DNA of 44,128 bases from Myxococcales bacterium. Lineage in GTDB: Bacteria > Myxococcota_A > UBA9042. The stretch spans positions 1 to 44,128 of the forward strand of contig CANMNA010000009.1 in assembly GCA_947499075.1 (NCBI GenBank), in the 5' to 3' direction. The position numbers and the translations under genes were made by a program. The notes under the pieces were generated by a model, which did no database searches, was not told where the DNA came from, and saw only the letters and a program-made list of their open reading frames with translations. Positions 25,419 through 33,565 of the stretch are shown here, in pieces. Position 1 is the stretch's first letter. Each line of letters opens with the position of its first letter.

Positions 25419-28223
25419 ATGAAAATTCTCGAGACCCGTGTCTACCAAGGTCCTAATCTGTATGCTCATTTTCCGTGTATCCGGCTGACAGTGCAGCTGG
25501 GCGCCTTAGAAAATTGGCCGTCCGCGCAGCTGCCCGGGTTTGTCGACGGCCTGCTCGCGGCACTGCCGACGCTGGAAGAGCACACCTGCAGTCCTGGCTA
25601 CCGAGGAGGCTTTGTCGAGCGCCTGCGCGCCGATGGCGAGGGCACTTGGCTGGGCCACGTCCTCGAGCACGTCGCCATCGAGCTGCAGAATTTGGCAGGA
25701 TCCAAGGTCAACTTTGGCAAGACCCGCGGCACCGGCAAAGAGGGTGAGTACCACGTGGTGTTTGAGTACGAAGATGCGCGCGCCGGGCAGTCGTCCGTCG
25801 ACCTCGCGATGCGTTTGCTGCATCACTTGGTGCCCGCAGAGATCGACACGGGCGCAGAGCGGGAGCCGGACTTCGACTTCAACCGCGAGCTGACCGACCT
25901 GATTCGCCAAGTGCAGCGCCGCGCGCTGGGGCCATCGACGCTGTCGCTGGTGCGGGCGGCGGAGGCGCGCGGCATTCCGTGGCTGCGCCTCAACGACTAT
26001 TCGCTGGTACAGTTCGGCCACGGCAAGTGGCAGAAGCGCATCCAGGCGACGGTGACCAGCGAGACGCGCCACATCTCCGTCGAGCTCGCCAGCGACAAGC
26101 AGGAGACCAACAAAATTTTGGGCGACCTTGGGCTGCCGGTGCCCAAGCAGGAGATGGTGTACACCAAGGAAGACTGCCTGAAGGCCGCCCGCCGCGTTGG
26201 CTATCCGGTGGTGGTCAAGCCGCTCGATGCCAATCACGGTCGCGGGGTGTCGGTAGATTTGCGCGACGCTGCCCAAGTCGAGGTTGCCTACGACAAGGCC
26301 CGTGAGCACAGCCGCGCGGTACTGGTCGAGTCGTTTATTACTGGAGAAGATCACCGGATGCTGGTCATCGCCGGCGAGCTGGTGGCGGTGGCCAAGCGCG
26401 TGCCCGGGCACGTCGTCGGCGATGGCGTGCACACCGTTGAGCAGCTGGTGGCCATCACCAATCAGGATCCGCGGCGCGGGGTCGGCCATGAAAAGGTGCT
26501 GACCCGGCTTGAGCTCGACCACCAAGCCGAGCGGCTCATGTTGGCGGCCGGCATCGAAAAAGCCACGGTGATCGATCAGGGCAGGGTGCTGTACCTGCGC
26601 TCGACCGGCAACCTGTCGACCGGCGGCACGGCCATCGATCTCACCGATCAGGTGCACCCCGACAACACCGAAATGGCGCAGCGGGTGGCGCAGGCGATTG
26701 GGCTAGACGTCATCGGCGTCGATTTTCTGACCCCTGATGTCACCCGATCCTACCGCGAAGTGGGCGGCGGCATCTGCGAGGTCAACGCAGCGCCCGGCTT
26801 TCGCATGCACGTGGCGCCGTCAGAGGGCAAGCCGCGCGATGTCGCCAACAAAGTCATCGACATGCTGTTTCCGCTTGGCACAGCGGCCCGCATACCGATT
26901 GCCGCCATTACCGGCACCAACGGCAAGACGACCACGACCCGTATGCTCGGCCACATCTTCAAGATGCGCGGCGAAACAGTGGGCATGACCACCACCGATG
27001 GTGTGTACATCGACGGGCGGCGCACGGTGGAAGGCGACATGACCGGGCCACAGTCGGCCCACATGGTGCTGCGCGATCCGAGCGTGACGGTCGCCGTGCT
27101 CGAGACCGCCCGCGGTGGCATGCTCCGGGCAGGCTTGGGCTACCGCTATCCCGATGTGGCGTGCTGCCTCAACGTGAGCGGCGACCACCTGGGCATTGGC
27201 GGCATCGATACGCTAGAGCAACTGGCCTGCGTCAAGCGCATTCCGATTGAGGTGGCCCGAGACGCGATTGTGCTCAACGCCGACGATCCGCTGTGCCTGG
27301 CGATGGCCGACCACAGCCAAGCCAAGGCGATCTGGTATGTCACGCTCAATGCCAAAAATGCCTTGGTGCGCGAGCACATTCGCGCAGGGGGCAAAGCTGT
27401 GGCGCTCGAAGAGGGGGTCAATGGCCAAATGATCGTGGTCTACGACCGTCAGGCGCACTTGCCCTTGCTGTGGACACACCTCATTCCGGCGACATTGGAG
27501 GGCAAGGCGCTGCACAATGTCCAAAACGCCATGTTTGCGGCGGCGATGGCGTGCGCGATGGGCGTCAAGCTTGACGACGTGCGCCACGGTTTGCGCACGT
27601 TTGACACCACGTTTTTTCAAGTGCCTGGCCGCATGAACATCTTTGATGGCTTGGGCTTTCGGGTCATCTTGGACTACGGCCACAACCCGGCGGCGGTGCA
27701 GGCGATGTGCACACTGGTCGACCGGTTGGTCCAAGGAGGCCAACTGGGCCCCCATGGCAAGCGCGTTTGCGTGATTGCCGCGCCCGGCGATCGGCGCGAC
27801 GAAGACATTGCCGAGATCGCCCGCATCGCAGCGCCGCACTTTGATTGGTTTATCTGCCGTCGCGACGATCATGCCCGCGGTCGGGATCGCGATGAAGTGC
27901 CACGACTGCTCCGCCAAAGCTTGATGGCTGCAGGCGTGCCCGAAGACCGGGTGCTCCAAGTGCCCGGCGAAGTCGAAGCGCTGGACCGGGCGCTGACGAT
28001 GTGCGAGCCCGGCGACTTGCTGCTGGCGTTTTGCGACAAGATCTCGCGGTCGTGGAAGCAGATCATCTACCACCACCAGCAGCGCGGCGGCGTGGCGCGG
28101 CCAGGGCCCTCCGACAAGCCTGCGCCCCGCGAAGAGGAAGAGCCCGCCGACCAAGCGTCCATCGCAGGTTTGGTGCGCGACGAGCGCGGTGTGCGCATTG
28201 CCCGCGGCGAAGAGGAGGATTAG
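25419..28223 (+). CDS. cphA: Cyanophycin synthetase
   Basis: The product is 934 residues. It adds Asp and Arg in turn to build multi-L-arginyl-poly-L-aspartate, a cytoplasmic nitrogen and carbon store. The order is that of CphA: N domain (1-160, starting K-I-L-E-T-R-V-Y-Q-G-P-N), ATP-grasp domain (about 210-470, with V-V-V-K-P-L-D-A-N-H-G-R-G-V, which adds Asp) and a Mur-ligase-like domain (from about 490, P-loop G-T-N-G-K-T-T-T near 500, L-D-Y-G-H-N-P near 750, which adds Arg). The length is close to the 870-900 typical of the family; the extra 40 residues are an acidic C-terminal tail. ATG 25419 begins at the conserved K-I-L-E. Only two bases separate it from the next gene. No cyanophycinase is in the window. 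Confidence 0.93.
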   Translation: MKILETRVYQGPNLYAHFPCIRLTVQLGALENWPSAQLPGFVDGLLAALPTLEEHTCSPGYRGGFVERLRADGEGTWLGHVLEHVAIELQNLAGSKVNFGKTRGTGKEGEYHVVFEYEDARAGQSSVDLAMRLLHHLVPAEIDTGAEREPDFDFNRELTDLIRQVQRRALGPSTLSLVRAAEARGIPWLRLNDYSLVQFGHGKWQKRIQATVTSETRHISVELASDKQETNKILGDLGLPVPKQEMVYTKEDCLKAARRVGYPVVVKPLDANHGRGVSVDLRDAAQVEVAYDKAREHSRAVLVESFITGEDHRMLVIAGELVAVAKRVPGHVVGDGVHTVEQLVAITNQDPRRGVGHEKVLTRLELDHQAERLMLAAGIEKATVIDQGRVLYLRSTGNLSTGGTAIDLTDQVHPDNTEMAQRVAQAIGLDVIGVDFLTPDVTRSYREVGGGICEVNAAPGFRMHVAPSEGKPRDVANKVIDMLFPLGTAARIPIAAITGTNGKTTTTRMLGHIFKMRGETVGMTTTDGVYIDGRRTVEGDMTGPQSAHMVLRDPSVTVAVLETARGGMLRAGLGYRYPDVACCLNVSGDHLGIGGIDTLEQLACVKRIPIEVARDAIVLNADDPLCLAMADHSQAKAIWYVTLNAKNALVREHIRAGGKAVALEEGVNGQMIVVYDRQAHLPLLWTHLIPATLEGKALHNVQNAMFAAAMACAMGVKLDDVRHGLRTFDTTFFQVPGRMNIFDGLGFRVILDYGHNPAAVQAMCTLVDRLVQGGQLGPHGKRVCVIAAPGDRRDEDIAEIARIAAPHFDWFICRRDDHARGRDRDEVPRLLRQSLMAAGVPEDRVLQVPGEVEALDRALTMCEPGDLLLAFCDKISRSWKQIIYHHQQRGGVARPGPSDKPAPREEEEPADQASIAGLVRDERGVRIARGEEED

Positions 28224-28225
28224 CC

Positions 28226-29932
28226 ATGAAGTGCCTCGAAGGCCGCCGCCTGACCGGACCGAACCACTTGCTGCGCGGCACGGGCGCAGCCGTGGAAGTG
28301 ACCTATGCCGCGGGTAGCAGCCACTCCGAGCAATCCAAGACGTGGAAAGCGCGGGTCCTGAACACCCTCAGTGGCCTCAAGTGGCCGATGCAGTCCGCGA
28401 TTCGCAAGCACAACAGCCTACACAGCCCGCACGGCGGTGCCACGCTGGCGTTTTCGGCGGCGATCGATCGCCTCAACACCGCTGTCGATATTGCCGAGTG
28501 GGCCGTGGACATGCAGGGGCGCGGCACCGGCAGTCAGGCGATGCGTGCGTTTCGAGATGCGGCCGCGGCAGAGGCCAATCCTGCGTTGGTGGCCTTGTCC
28601 GATTTCGCCTGGGAGCTCGACCTGCCGTTGCTGTGGGACGAACAAGTGGTGTCGCTCGGATTTGGCAGCTCGTGCCTGTGTTGGCCGGTGGGCGATCTGC
28701 CTGATCCGCGTGAGCTCGACGCCATGCGTTTTGCCACGATTCCGGTCGCGCTGGTGACTGGGACCAATGGCAAAACCACCACCTCGCGGCTGCTGACGCA
28801 CATCGCCCGCTGTGCCGGTCACCACGTTGGCAACACCTCGACCGATGGCTGGAGCATCGACGAGCGCACTGTCGAAGATGGCGACTGGACGGGGCCGGGC
28901 GCTGCCCGCAAAGTCCTGCGCGACCCGCGTGTCGAAATGGCGGTGCTGGAGACCGCGCGCGGCGGCATGCTGCGCCGGGGGCTGGCGACCAATCTGGCAT
29001 CGGTGGCGGTGGTGACCAACGTCAGCACCGACCACTTGGGCGAGTGGGGCATCGACACCGTCGCGCAAATGGCCCTGGCCAAGCTGACGGTGCGGCGCGG
29101 CCTGCGTCCCGGTGGCAAGCTGGTGCTCAATGCGGGATGCCCGGTGCTCGTCCAGGTCGCCGAGAACGAGCAGGTGTTTTCGCCGCTGCTCAACCACGCC
29201 TGGTTCAGCCGCGATCCAGAAAGTCGGACGTTCCAGCAAGCGTTTCGCTATGGCGAAGAGACGGCGACGGTGCGCGACGGCGTGCTGACGTGGCAGCGCG
29301 GTGCCCACCGCGAGTACGTGCTGCCGGTCACCGAAGTGCCGTTGACCTTTGGCGGGGCGGCCTTGCACAACGTCGACAACGTGCTAGCCGCGCTGGTCGC
29401 GGCCCGCGGGCTGGGCTTGGGATGGCAGGCGATTCGCGAAGGGTTGCGCACGTTTGGCGGCAATCCCACCGACAATCCAGGCCGGGCCAATGTCCTGCGC
29501 GGCAATGGCGCACAGTTCTTGCTCGATTTCGCCCACAATGCCGATGGCGTCAGCCAAATTGTCCACCTGGCCAAGGCGCTGCCAGCCAAGCGGCGGATGA
29601 TCATCCTCGGCCAGGCGGGCGACCGCAGCGATGCGACCATTGGCGAGCTCGCCGAAGTCGCACATGGCTTGTGCGCCGACCGCTATGTGCTCAAAGAGAC
29701 GGAGCATTACTTGCGGGGCCGTCCTCTGGGTGAAATTACCCAGTTGATGCGCCAACGTTTGCTGGCCCTGGGCGTGCCAGACGCTCAGATCAGTGTCCAG
29801 AACAGCGAAGAGGCCGCCGTCGCCGAAGCGCTGCAATGGGCCCAGCCGGGTGATCTTGCCGTGGTCCTGATTCACGACAATTTTGCCGGCGCCCTGCACC
29901 AGATGCAGGCAGCAGGCGCGGTGGCCGCTTGA
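28226..29932 (+). CDS. CphA-like Mur ligase lacking the ATP-grasp domain
   Basis: The product is 568 residues. A strong AGGAGG precedes ATG 28226. Residues about 1-130 resemble part of the CphA N domain (C-L-E-G-R-R-L-T-G-P-N start). The ATP-grasp domain is absent, and a Mur-ligase-type domain follows at once: P-loop G-T-N-G-K-T-T-T (about 180-187), V-L-E-T-A-R-G-G-M-L-R-R-G, N-V-S-T-D-H-L-G and L-D-F-A-H-N. The central Mur segments are clearly paralogous to those of the gene before it. It could be an accessory ligase for cyanophycin or a ligase for a different amino acid. The position, 2 bases after cphA and overlapping the transporter gene by 3 bases, implies the same operon. Confidence 0.85.
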   Translation: MKCLEGRRLTGPNHLLRGTGAAVEVTYAAGSSHSEQSKTWKARVLNTLSGLKWPMQSAIRKHNSLHSPHGGATLAFSAAIDRLNTAVDIAEWAVDMQGRGTGSQAMRAFRDAAAAEANPALVALSDFAWELDLPLLWDEQVVSLGFGSSCLCWPVGDLPDPRELDAMRFATIPVALVTGTNGKTTTSRLLTHIARCAGHHVGNTSTDGWSIDERTVEDGDWTGPGAARKVLRDPRVEMAVLETARGGMLRRGLATNLASVAVVTNVSTDHLGEWGIDTVAQMALAKLTVRRGLRPGGKLVLNAGCPVLVQVAENEQVFSPLLNHAWFSRDPESRTFQQAFRYGEETATVRDGVLTWQRGAHREYVLPVTEVPLTFGGAALHNVDNVLAALVAARGLGLGWQAIREGLRTFGGNPTDNPGRANVLRGNGAQFLLDFAHNADGVSQIVHLAKALPAKRRMIILGQAGDRSDATIGELAEVAHGLCADRYVLKETEHYLRGRPLGEITQLMRQRLLALGVPDAQISVQNSEEAAVAEALQWAQPGDLAVVLIHDNFAGALHQMQAAGAVAA

Positions 29933-31167
29933 CCACCGCGGTGCCGCCGGTCAAGCCCATCTCGCGCGCGGCGCTTGGGGTCGTCTTTGCCACGGTGTTC
30001 TTAGACTTGCTCGGGTTTGGCCTGATCATTCCGATTCAGGCCTTTTACACCCAGAGCTTTGGAGCCCGGCCGGCGGTGATTACGCTGGTCGGGGCGTCTT
30101 ACTCCCTGATGCAGTTCTTGTTTATGCCGTTTTGGGGGCGGCTGTCGGATCGCATCGGTCGGCGCCCGGTCGTGCTCAGCTCGGTGGCAATTTCGGCGCT
30201 CGGCTACTTTTTGTTCGCCAGCGCCGACAGCCTGTGGATGTTGTTTGCCGCGCGGATGCTGGCTGGTTTTGGCAACGCCAACATTGGGGCGGCGCAAGCG
30301 GTCATCGCCGATACGACCACACCTGAGAACCGGGCCAAAGGCATGGGTCTGATTGGGGTGGCTTTTGGGCTCGGCTTTGTGATTGGTCCGGCGATCGGTG
30401 GCACGCTGGGGCAGTTTGGCCTTGCCGTTCCGGCCTACGCCGCCGCGGGTCTGGGCGTCCTCAACTTGATCTCCGCCTACTTCTTTTTGCCAGAGACCCG
30501 GGCGCCGGACTTGCATCCGCCTTCGCCGCAGTCGCGGCAGGACATCCGCCGCGATGTGCTCAACCGACCGGGCGTGCGCCAGTTGCTGATCCTGTCGCTG
30601 GTGTTGACCACGGGCTTTGCGCTGATGGAGCAGATTGTCGCGCTGCTCATTGAGCACGTGTGGGTGCGCGAAGCGCTGGTGCCGGAGACTGCTACGGCAG
30701 GCCATCGCACCGCCGCCAAGCTCACGACGCTTGCGATGCTCACGGTTGGCCTGACCATGGCCGTGGTCCAAGGTGGGCTGATTGGCAAGCTGGCGCGCAA
30801 GCATGGCGAGCTCAAGCTGGTGCGGATCGGCTCGATTGTGGTGGCGCTGGGTCTGGCGGCGATGCCGCTGGTGGCCGAAAGTGGCCTGTTCTGGGCGTTC
30901 TTGGTCACCTGCGCGGTGCTCGCTTTCGGCCAAGGCATCACTACGCCATCGGTTACGGGGCTGCTGTCCAAGGCGGTTGGGCCGGACCGGCAGGGCGCCG
31001 CGCTGGGGCTGGGGCAGTCGGCGGCGGCACTGGCCCGGGTGCTGGGTCCAGCGGCGGCGGGTTCGCTGTTTGAGTGGCACCTGCGGGCGCCGTACTGGAC
31101 GGGGGCGGCGCTGGTGCTGGTTGGCCTCGCGGCCTCGCGCGGCTTGAAATTTGCCCGAGACCCCTGA
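29929..31167 (+). CDS. MFS transporter, TetA-like drug:H+ antiporter type
   Basis: The product is about 412 residues with twelve likely membrane segments. Motif A, G-R-L-S-D-R-I-G-R-R-P-V, lies between segments 2 and 3. A-G-F-G-N-A-N-I-G-A-A-Q-A-V-I-A-D and G-F-V-I-G-P-A-I-G-G (segments 4-5) are typical of the TetA/multidrug branch. A charged loop follows segment 6 (about 185-205). Start TTG 29929 overlaps the preceding TGA (TTGA); GTG 29941 is an alternative. The tight coupling to two cyanophycin-type ligase genes suggests that it moves a related amino-acid or peptide product, but the sequence alone would call it an efflux pump. The substrate is unknown. Confidence 0.85.
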   Translation: MTTAVPPVKPISRAALGVVFATVFLDLLGFGLIIPIQAFYTQSFGARPAVITLVGASYSLMQFLFMPFWGRLSDRIGRRPVVLSSVAISALGYFLFASADSLWMLFAARMLAGFGNANIGAAQAVIADTTTPENRAKGMGLIGVAFGLGFVIGPAIGGTLGQFGLAVPAYAAAGLGVLNLISAYFFLPETRAPDLHPPSPQSRQDIRRDVLNRPGVRQLLILSLVLTTGFALMEQIVALLIEHVWVREALVPETATAGHRTAAKLTTLAMLTVGLTMAVVQGGLIGKLARKHGELKLVRIGSIVVALGLAAMPLVAESGLFWAFLVTCAVLAFGQGITTPSVTGLLSKAVGPDRQGAALGLGQSAAALARVLGPAAAGSLFEWHLRAPYWTGAALVLVGLAASRGLKFARDP

Positions 31168-31177
31168 ATTAATCGCC

Positions 31178-31192
31178 TGCACCCTTTGTTCA
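31178..31192 (-). repeat. TGAACAAAGGGTGCG motif, copy f
   Basis: 14 of 15 bases match (TGAACAAAGGGTGCA). It starts 11 bases after the MFS gene stop. The MFS tail CTGAA (31164-31168) can pair with TTCAG (31189-31193). The rest of the 343-base gap to the next gene holds a possible gene remnant on the minus strand. Confidence 0.75.
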
Positions 31193-31224
31193 GATCAATG
31201 AAATTATACAAGAAGTGCTCTTGG

Positions 31225-31500
31225 TCACACACCACGCGCCACAGCAATTTGCGCCTCGGCGCAACCGCGCCTACGGTATGCACCGATGTCTGTGCCTGAC
31301 CCTACCGCCACTACCCGCAGGACCCTGGACGACCAGTGGTTCTCTGCCACCTTGGACAGCGCCAGCCTTGACGTGGCGTTTCCGCTGACGCTGGCCGTAC
31401 CGTCGTTGCTGCTGTAGGCCAAGGGTCGCAAGTAGTTGCCGCCTTGGCACCAATTGCCTACGCTACTGGCCCACAGGCGGTCGGCACCGCTGGTGGCCAG
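31225..31500 (-). pseudogene. Possible 3' remnant of an exported-protein gene
   Basis: A minus-strand frame with coding-like third-position GC ends in TGA at 31225. It contains S-G-A-D-R-L-W-A-S-S-V-G-N-W-C and L-R-P-L-A-Y-S-S-N-D-G-T-A-S. Upstream it runs into the start of the divergent P-domain gene, so no 5' end is available. The ending G-A-Y-R-R-R-G-C loosely recalls the M-Y-R-R-G-L end of the giant Cys-rich lipoprotein. I do not recognise the family; it could also be chance. Confidence 0.3.
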
Positions 31501-31510
31501 AGGTGAAGTG

Positions 31511-33493
31511 ATGTTTTTCAGAATTCTTACGGTTACTGGTGCTGCAGTGCTCACGTTCACTGCGACTGTCGCCTTGGCCGTGCCCATGACCCTGCAGGTG
31601 CAAGGGGCCCTCCAAGCCAGCGGCGGTGGTGCGGCCGCCGACGGGGCCTACGTGCTCAACATTTCGATTTACAAAGAAGAGACTGGCGGCAAGGCGCTGT
31701 GGTCCGAGGGGCCGCTGCTGGCGACCGTCAAGAGCGGCTTGTTTGCCGTGGTGCTGGGTGAAAAGGCTTTGCTCACGGCCGATGTCGTCGCGCAACTGGG
31801 CGGCACCGCCTGGCTCGGTGTCAAAGTCGAGCCAGATCCGGAGCTCCCGCGCGTGCAAGTGCGCAGCACGCTGTATGCCATGCGGGCGGGCGCGGCTGAG
31901 AGCTTGGACTGCTCTGGCTGTGTCACTGGGGCGATGATCGACGCCAAGGTGTTCGCACCTTTCGCCAAAGTCGCGGATTTGGCCAAAATTGCCACCAGCG
32001 GCGCGTACGCTGACCTGGCCAACAAGCCCGATTTGGCAGTCTATGCCAAGTCTGCCGGGCTGGCCAAAGTGGCTACTAGTGGTAGCTATATGGATTTGCA
32101 AGGCAATCCCGACCTCAACGAGTATGTCAAGGCCGCCAGCCTCGCCAAAGTCGCCGGCTCGGGCGAGTATGCCGATCTCAAGAATCAGCCCGACTTGGCC
32201 GTGTACGCCAAAGCTGCTGGCCTGGCTGACGTAGCCAAGACCGGCGCCTACGGCGACTTGACTGGCAAGCCCGTGCTGGCTCAAGTCGGTGCGGCATGCG
32301 GCACAGGTTTGGTGGTGCGCGGCCTGAAGGCGGACGGTTCGCTCGACTGTCTGGCGGTCCAGCTCAAGCTGCAGCCCGATGACTTGGCTGTCGTTTCCAA
32401 TGGTCTGTTGACCGACACCTTCAACGACGCCTACCCAAGCGGCGCGGCTGTCGCGATCAAAGACCAAAATCCGGACGGCATCACCGACGAAATCTCACTG
32501 CCTGACGTCGGGTTGGCCCAAGGCGTGGCTGTTACAGTGGATCTCGCCAATAGCGACATCTCAGCTGTCGAAGTCAAGCTGCTTGACCCCAATGGCGACA
32601 GCTACACGCTGTACAGCAAGTCCGGTAAAAAGGGCGAGGCGCTCAAAGCCAGCTACCCGCCGACAGCGCTGGTCAAAGGCGACCTCACGACTTGGAATGG
32701 CAAGAATCCCAAGGGCAAGTGGAAGTTGACGGTGGTCGATAGCGCCTTCCTCAACAACACCACGGACGGCCAACTCAACAGCTGGAGCATTGCGGTCAAG
32801 ACCCTGTCGACCAAGAAAGTCGCGGCGCTGGGCGGTTTGCAGCTCCACAACACCGACATCCCGCCTGTCGCGTGCAACAAGTTCAACGCCGGCACGATGT
32901 ACTACGGCAACAAGGACAGCACGATCTATGTGTGCAATGGCACCCAGTACTTCCCGATTTCGCTGACATATTGGGGCACTCAGGCCAATCCGGCGATAAC
33001 ATGTAAAGACTTACTGACCAAGCTGCCGGCCACGCAGTCGGGCACCTACTGGATCGATCCGGACGGATTGGGCGGTCTGGACCCCTTCCCAGCCACCTGC
33101 GACATGACGACATTGGGCGGAGGCTGGACCCGCATCGAAGAAACGACCGACTACGCCTACAAGATCTACACTGAGGGCGTCGGCGAGCAACCGTACAAGT
33201 ATAGCTTGAGTGATGCGCAGATCGACGCCATCAAAGCCAAGTCCAGCGAGGCCCGGCAGGGCTGGGCCTGTCACACAGTCGGCGTCGGCAGCGCCTACGA
33301 CTTGCGGTTTTGGCCCAAGAATCTGGTCGACACCTATGCTGCGTGTTGGGCCACCAACAACGCGGACGAAAAGACGGCATCGGGTACTGAGACGACGTTT
33401 GCCAACATTCCGCAGCGGTCGTGGTTGTCAGAAGACTGCGGCGACGCGAACGAGGCGTGCCAGCACAATGTCGACCATGCGTGGCTGAGGTAG
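31511..33493 (+). CDS. Exported protein: 27-residue repeats, P-domain, fibrinogen-like end
   Basis: The product is 660 residues. AGAGGTGA precedes ATG 31511. A Sec signal ends near residue 23 (A-L-A-V). Residues 25-155 are a beta-rich N-terminal domain. From residue 158 there are three full units and one partial unit of 27 residues (A-K-V-A-T-S-G-x-Y-x-D-L-x-x-x-P-D-L), like repeats in phage tail fibres. About 299-431 is a proprotein-convertase-type P-domain (D-T-F-N-D-A-Y-P-S-G, G-K-W-K-L-T-V-V-D, L-N-S-W-S-I). About 493-660 is fibrinogen-C-like (G-T-Y-W-I-D-P-D-G, C-D-M-T-T-L-G-G-G-W-T). It is probably a secreted or surface adhesin or recognition protein; no catalytic domain is seen. Confidence 0.85.
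   Translation: MFFRILTVTGAAVLTFTATVALAVPMTLQVQGALQASGGGAAADGAYVLNISIYKEETGGKALWSEGPLLATVKSGLFAVVLGEKALLTADVVAQLGGTAWLGVKVEPDPELPRVQVRSTLYAMRAGAAESLDCSGCVTGAMIDAKVFAPFAKVADLAKIATSGAYADLANKPDLAVYAKSAGLAKVATSGSYMDLQGNPDLNEYVKAASLAKVAGSGEYADLKNQPDLAVYAKAAGLADVAKTGAYGDLTGKPVLAQVGAACGTGLVVRGLKADGSLDCLAVQLKLQPDDLAVVSNGLLTDTFNDAYPSGAAVAIKDQNPDGITDEISLPDVGLAQGVAVTVDLANSDISAVEVKLLDPNGDSYTLYSKSGKKGEALKASYPPTALVKGDLTTWNGKNPKGKWKLTVVDSAFLNNTTDGQLNSWSIAVKTLSTKKVAALGGLQLHNTDIPPVACNKFNAGTMYYGNKDSTIYVCNGTQYFPISLTYWGTQANPAITCKDLLTKLPATQSGTYWIDPDGLGGLDPFPATCDMTTLGGGWTRIEETTDYAYKIYTEGVGEQPYKYSLSDAQIDAIKAKSSEARQGWACHTVGVGSAYDLRFWPKNLVDTYAACWATNNADEKTASGTETTFANIPQRSWLSEDCGDANEACQHNVDHAWLR
31982..32284 (+). repeat. 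Tandem 81-bp coding repeats (27 residues)
   Basis: Three full units and one partial in-frame unit, each holding A-K-V-A, then Y-x-D-L, then P-D-L-A-V-Y. Their length is exactly 27 residues where complete. They form the stalk-like middle of the P-domain protein. Confidence 0.8.
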
Positions 33494-33510
33494 CGGCCTC
33501 TAGCGGCAAT

Positions 33511-33528
33511 CTGAACGCCCTTTGTTCA
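33511..33528 (-). repeat. TGAACAAAGGG motif, copy g (shortened)
   Basis: TGAACAAAGGGCG, two bases shorter than the consensus. TGAAC (33512-33516) pairs with GTTCA (33524-33528). It is 18-35 bases past the P-domain gene's stop, in the convergent gap with the PBP1C gene. Confidence 0.65.
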
Positions 33529-33565
33529 ACTGTTCGATTTATTGCGGCATTGTCGGTTTTTGCGA

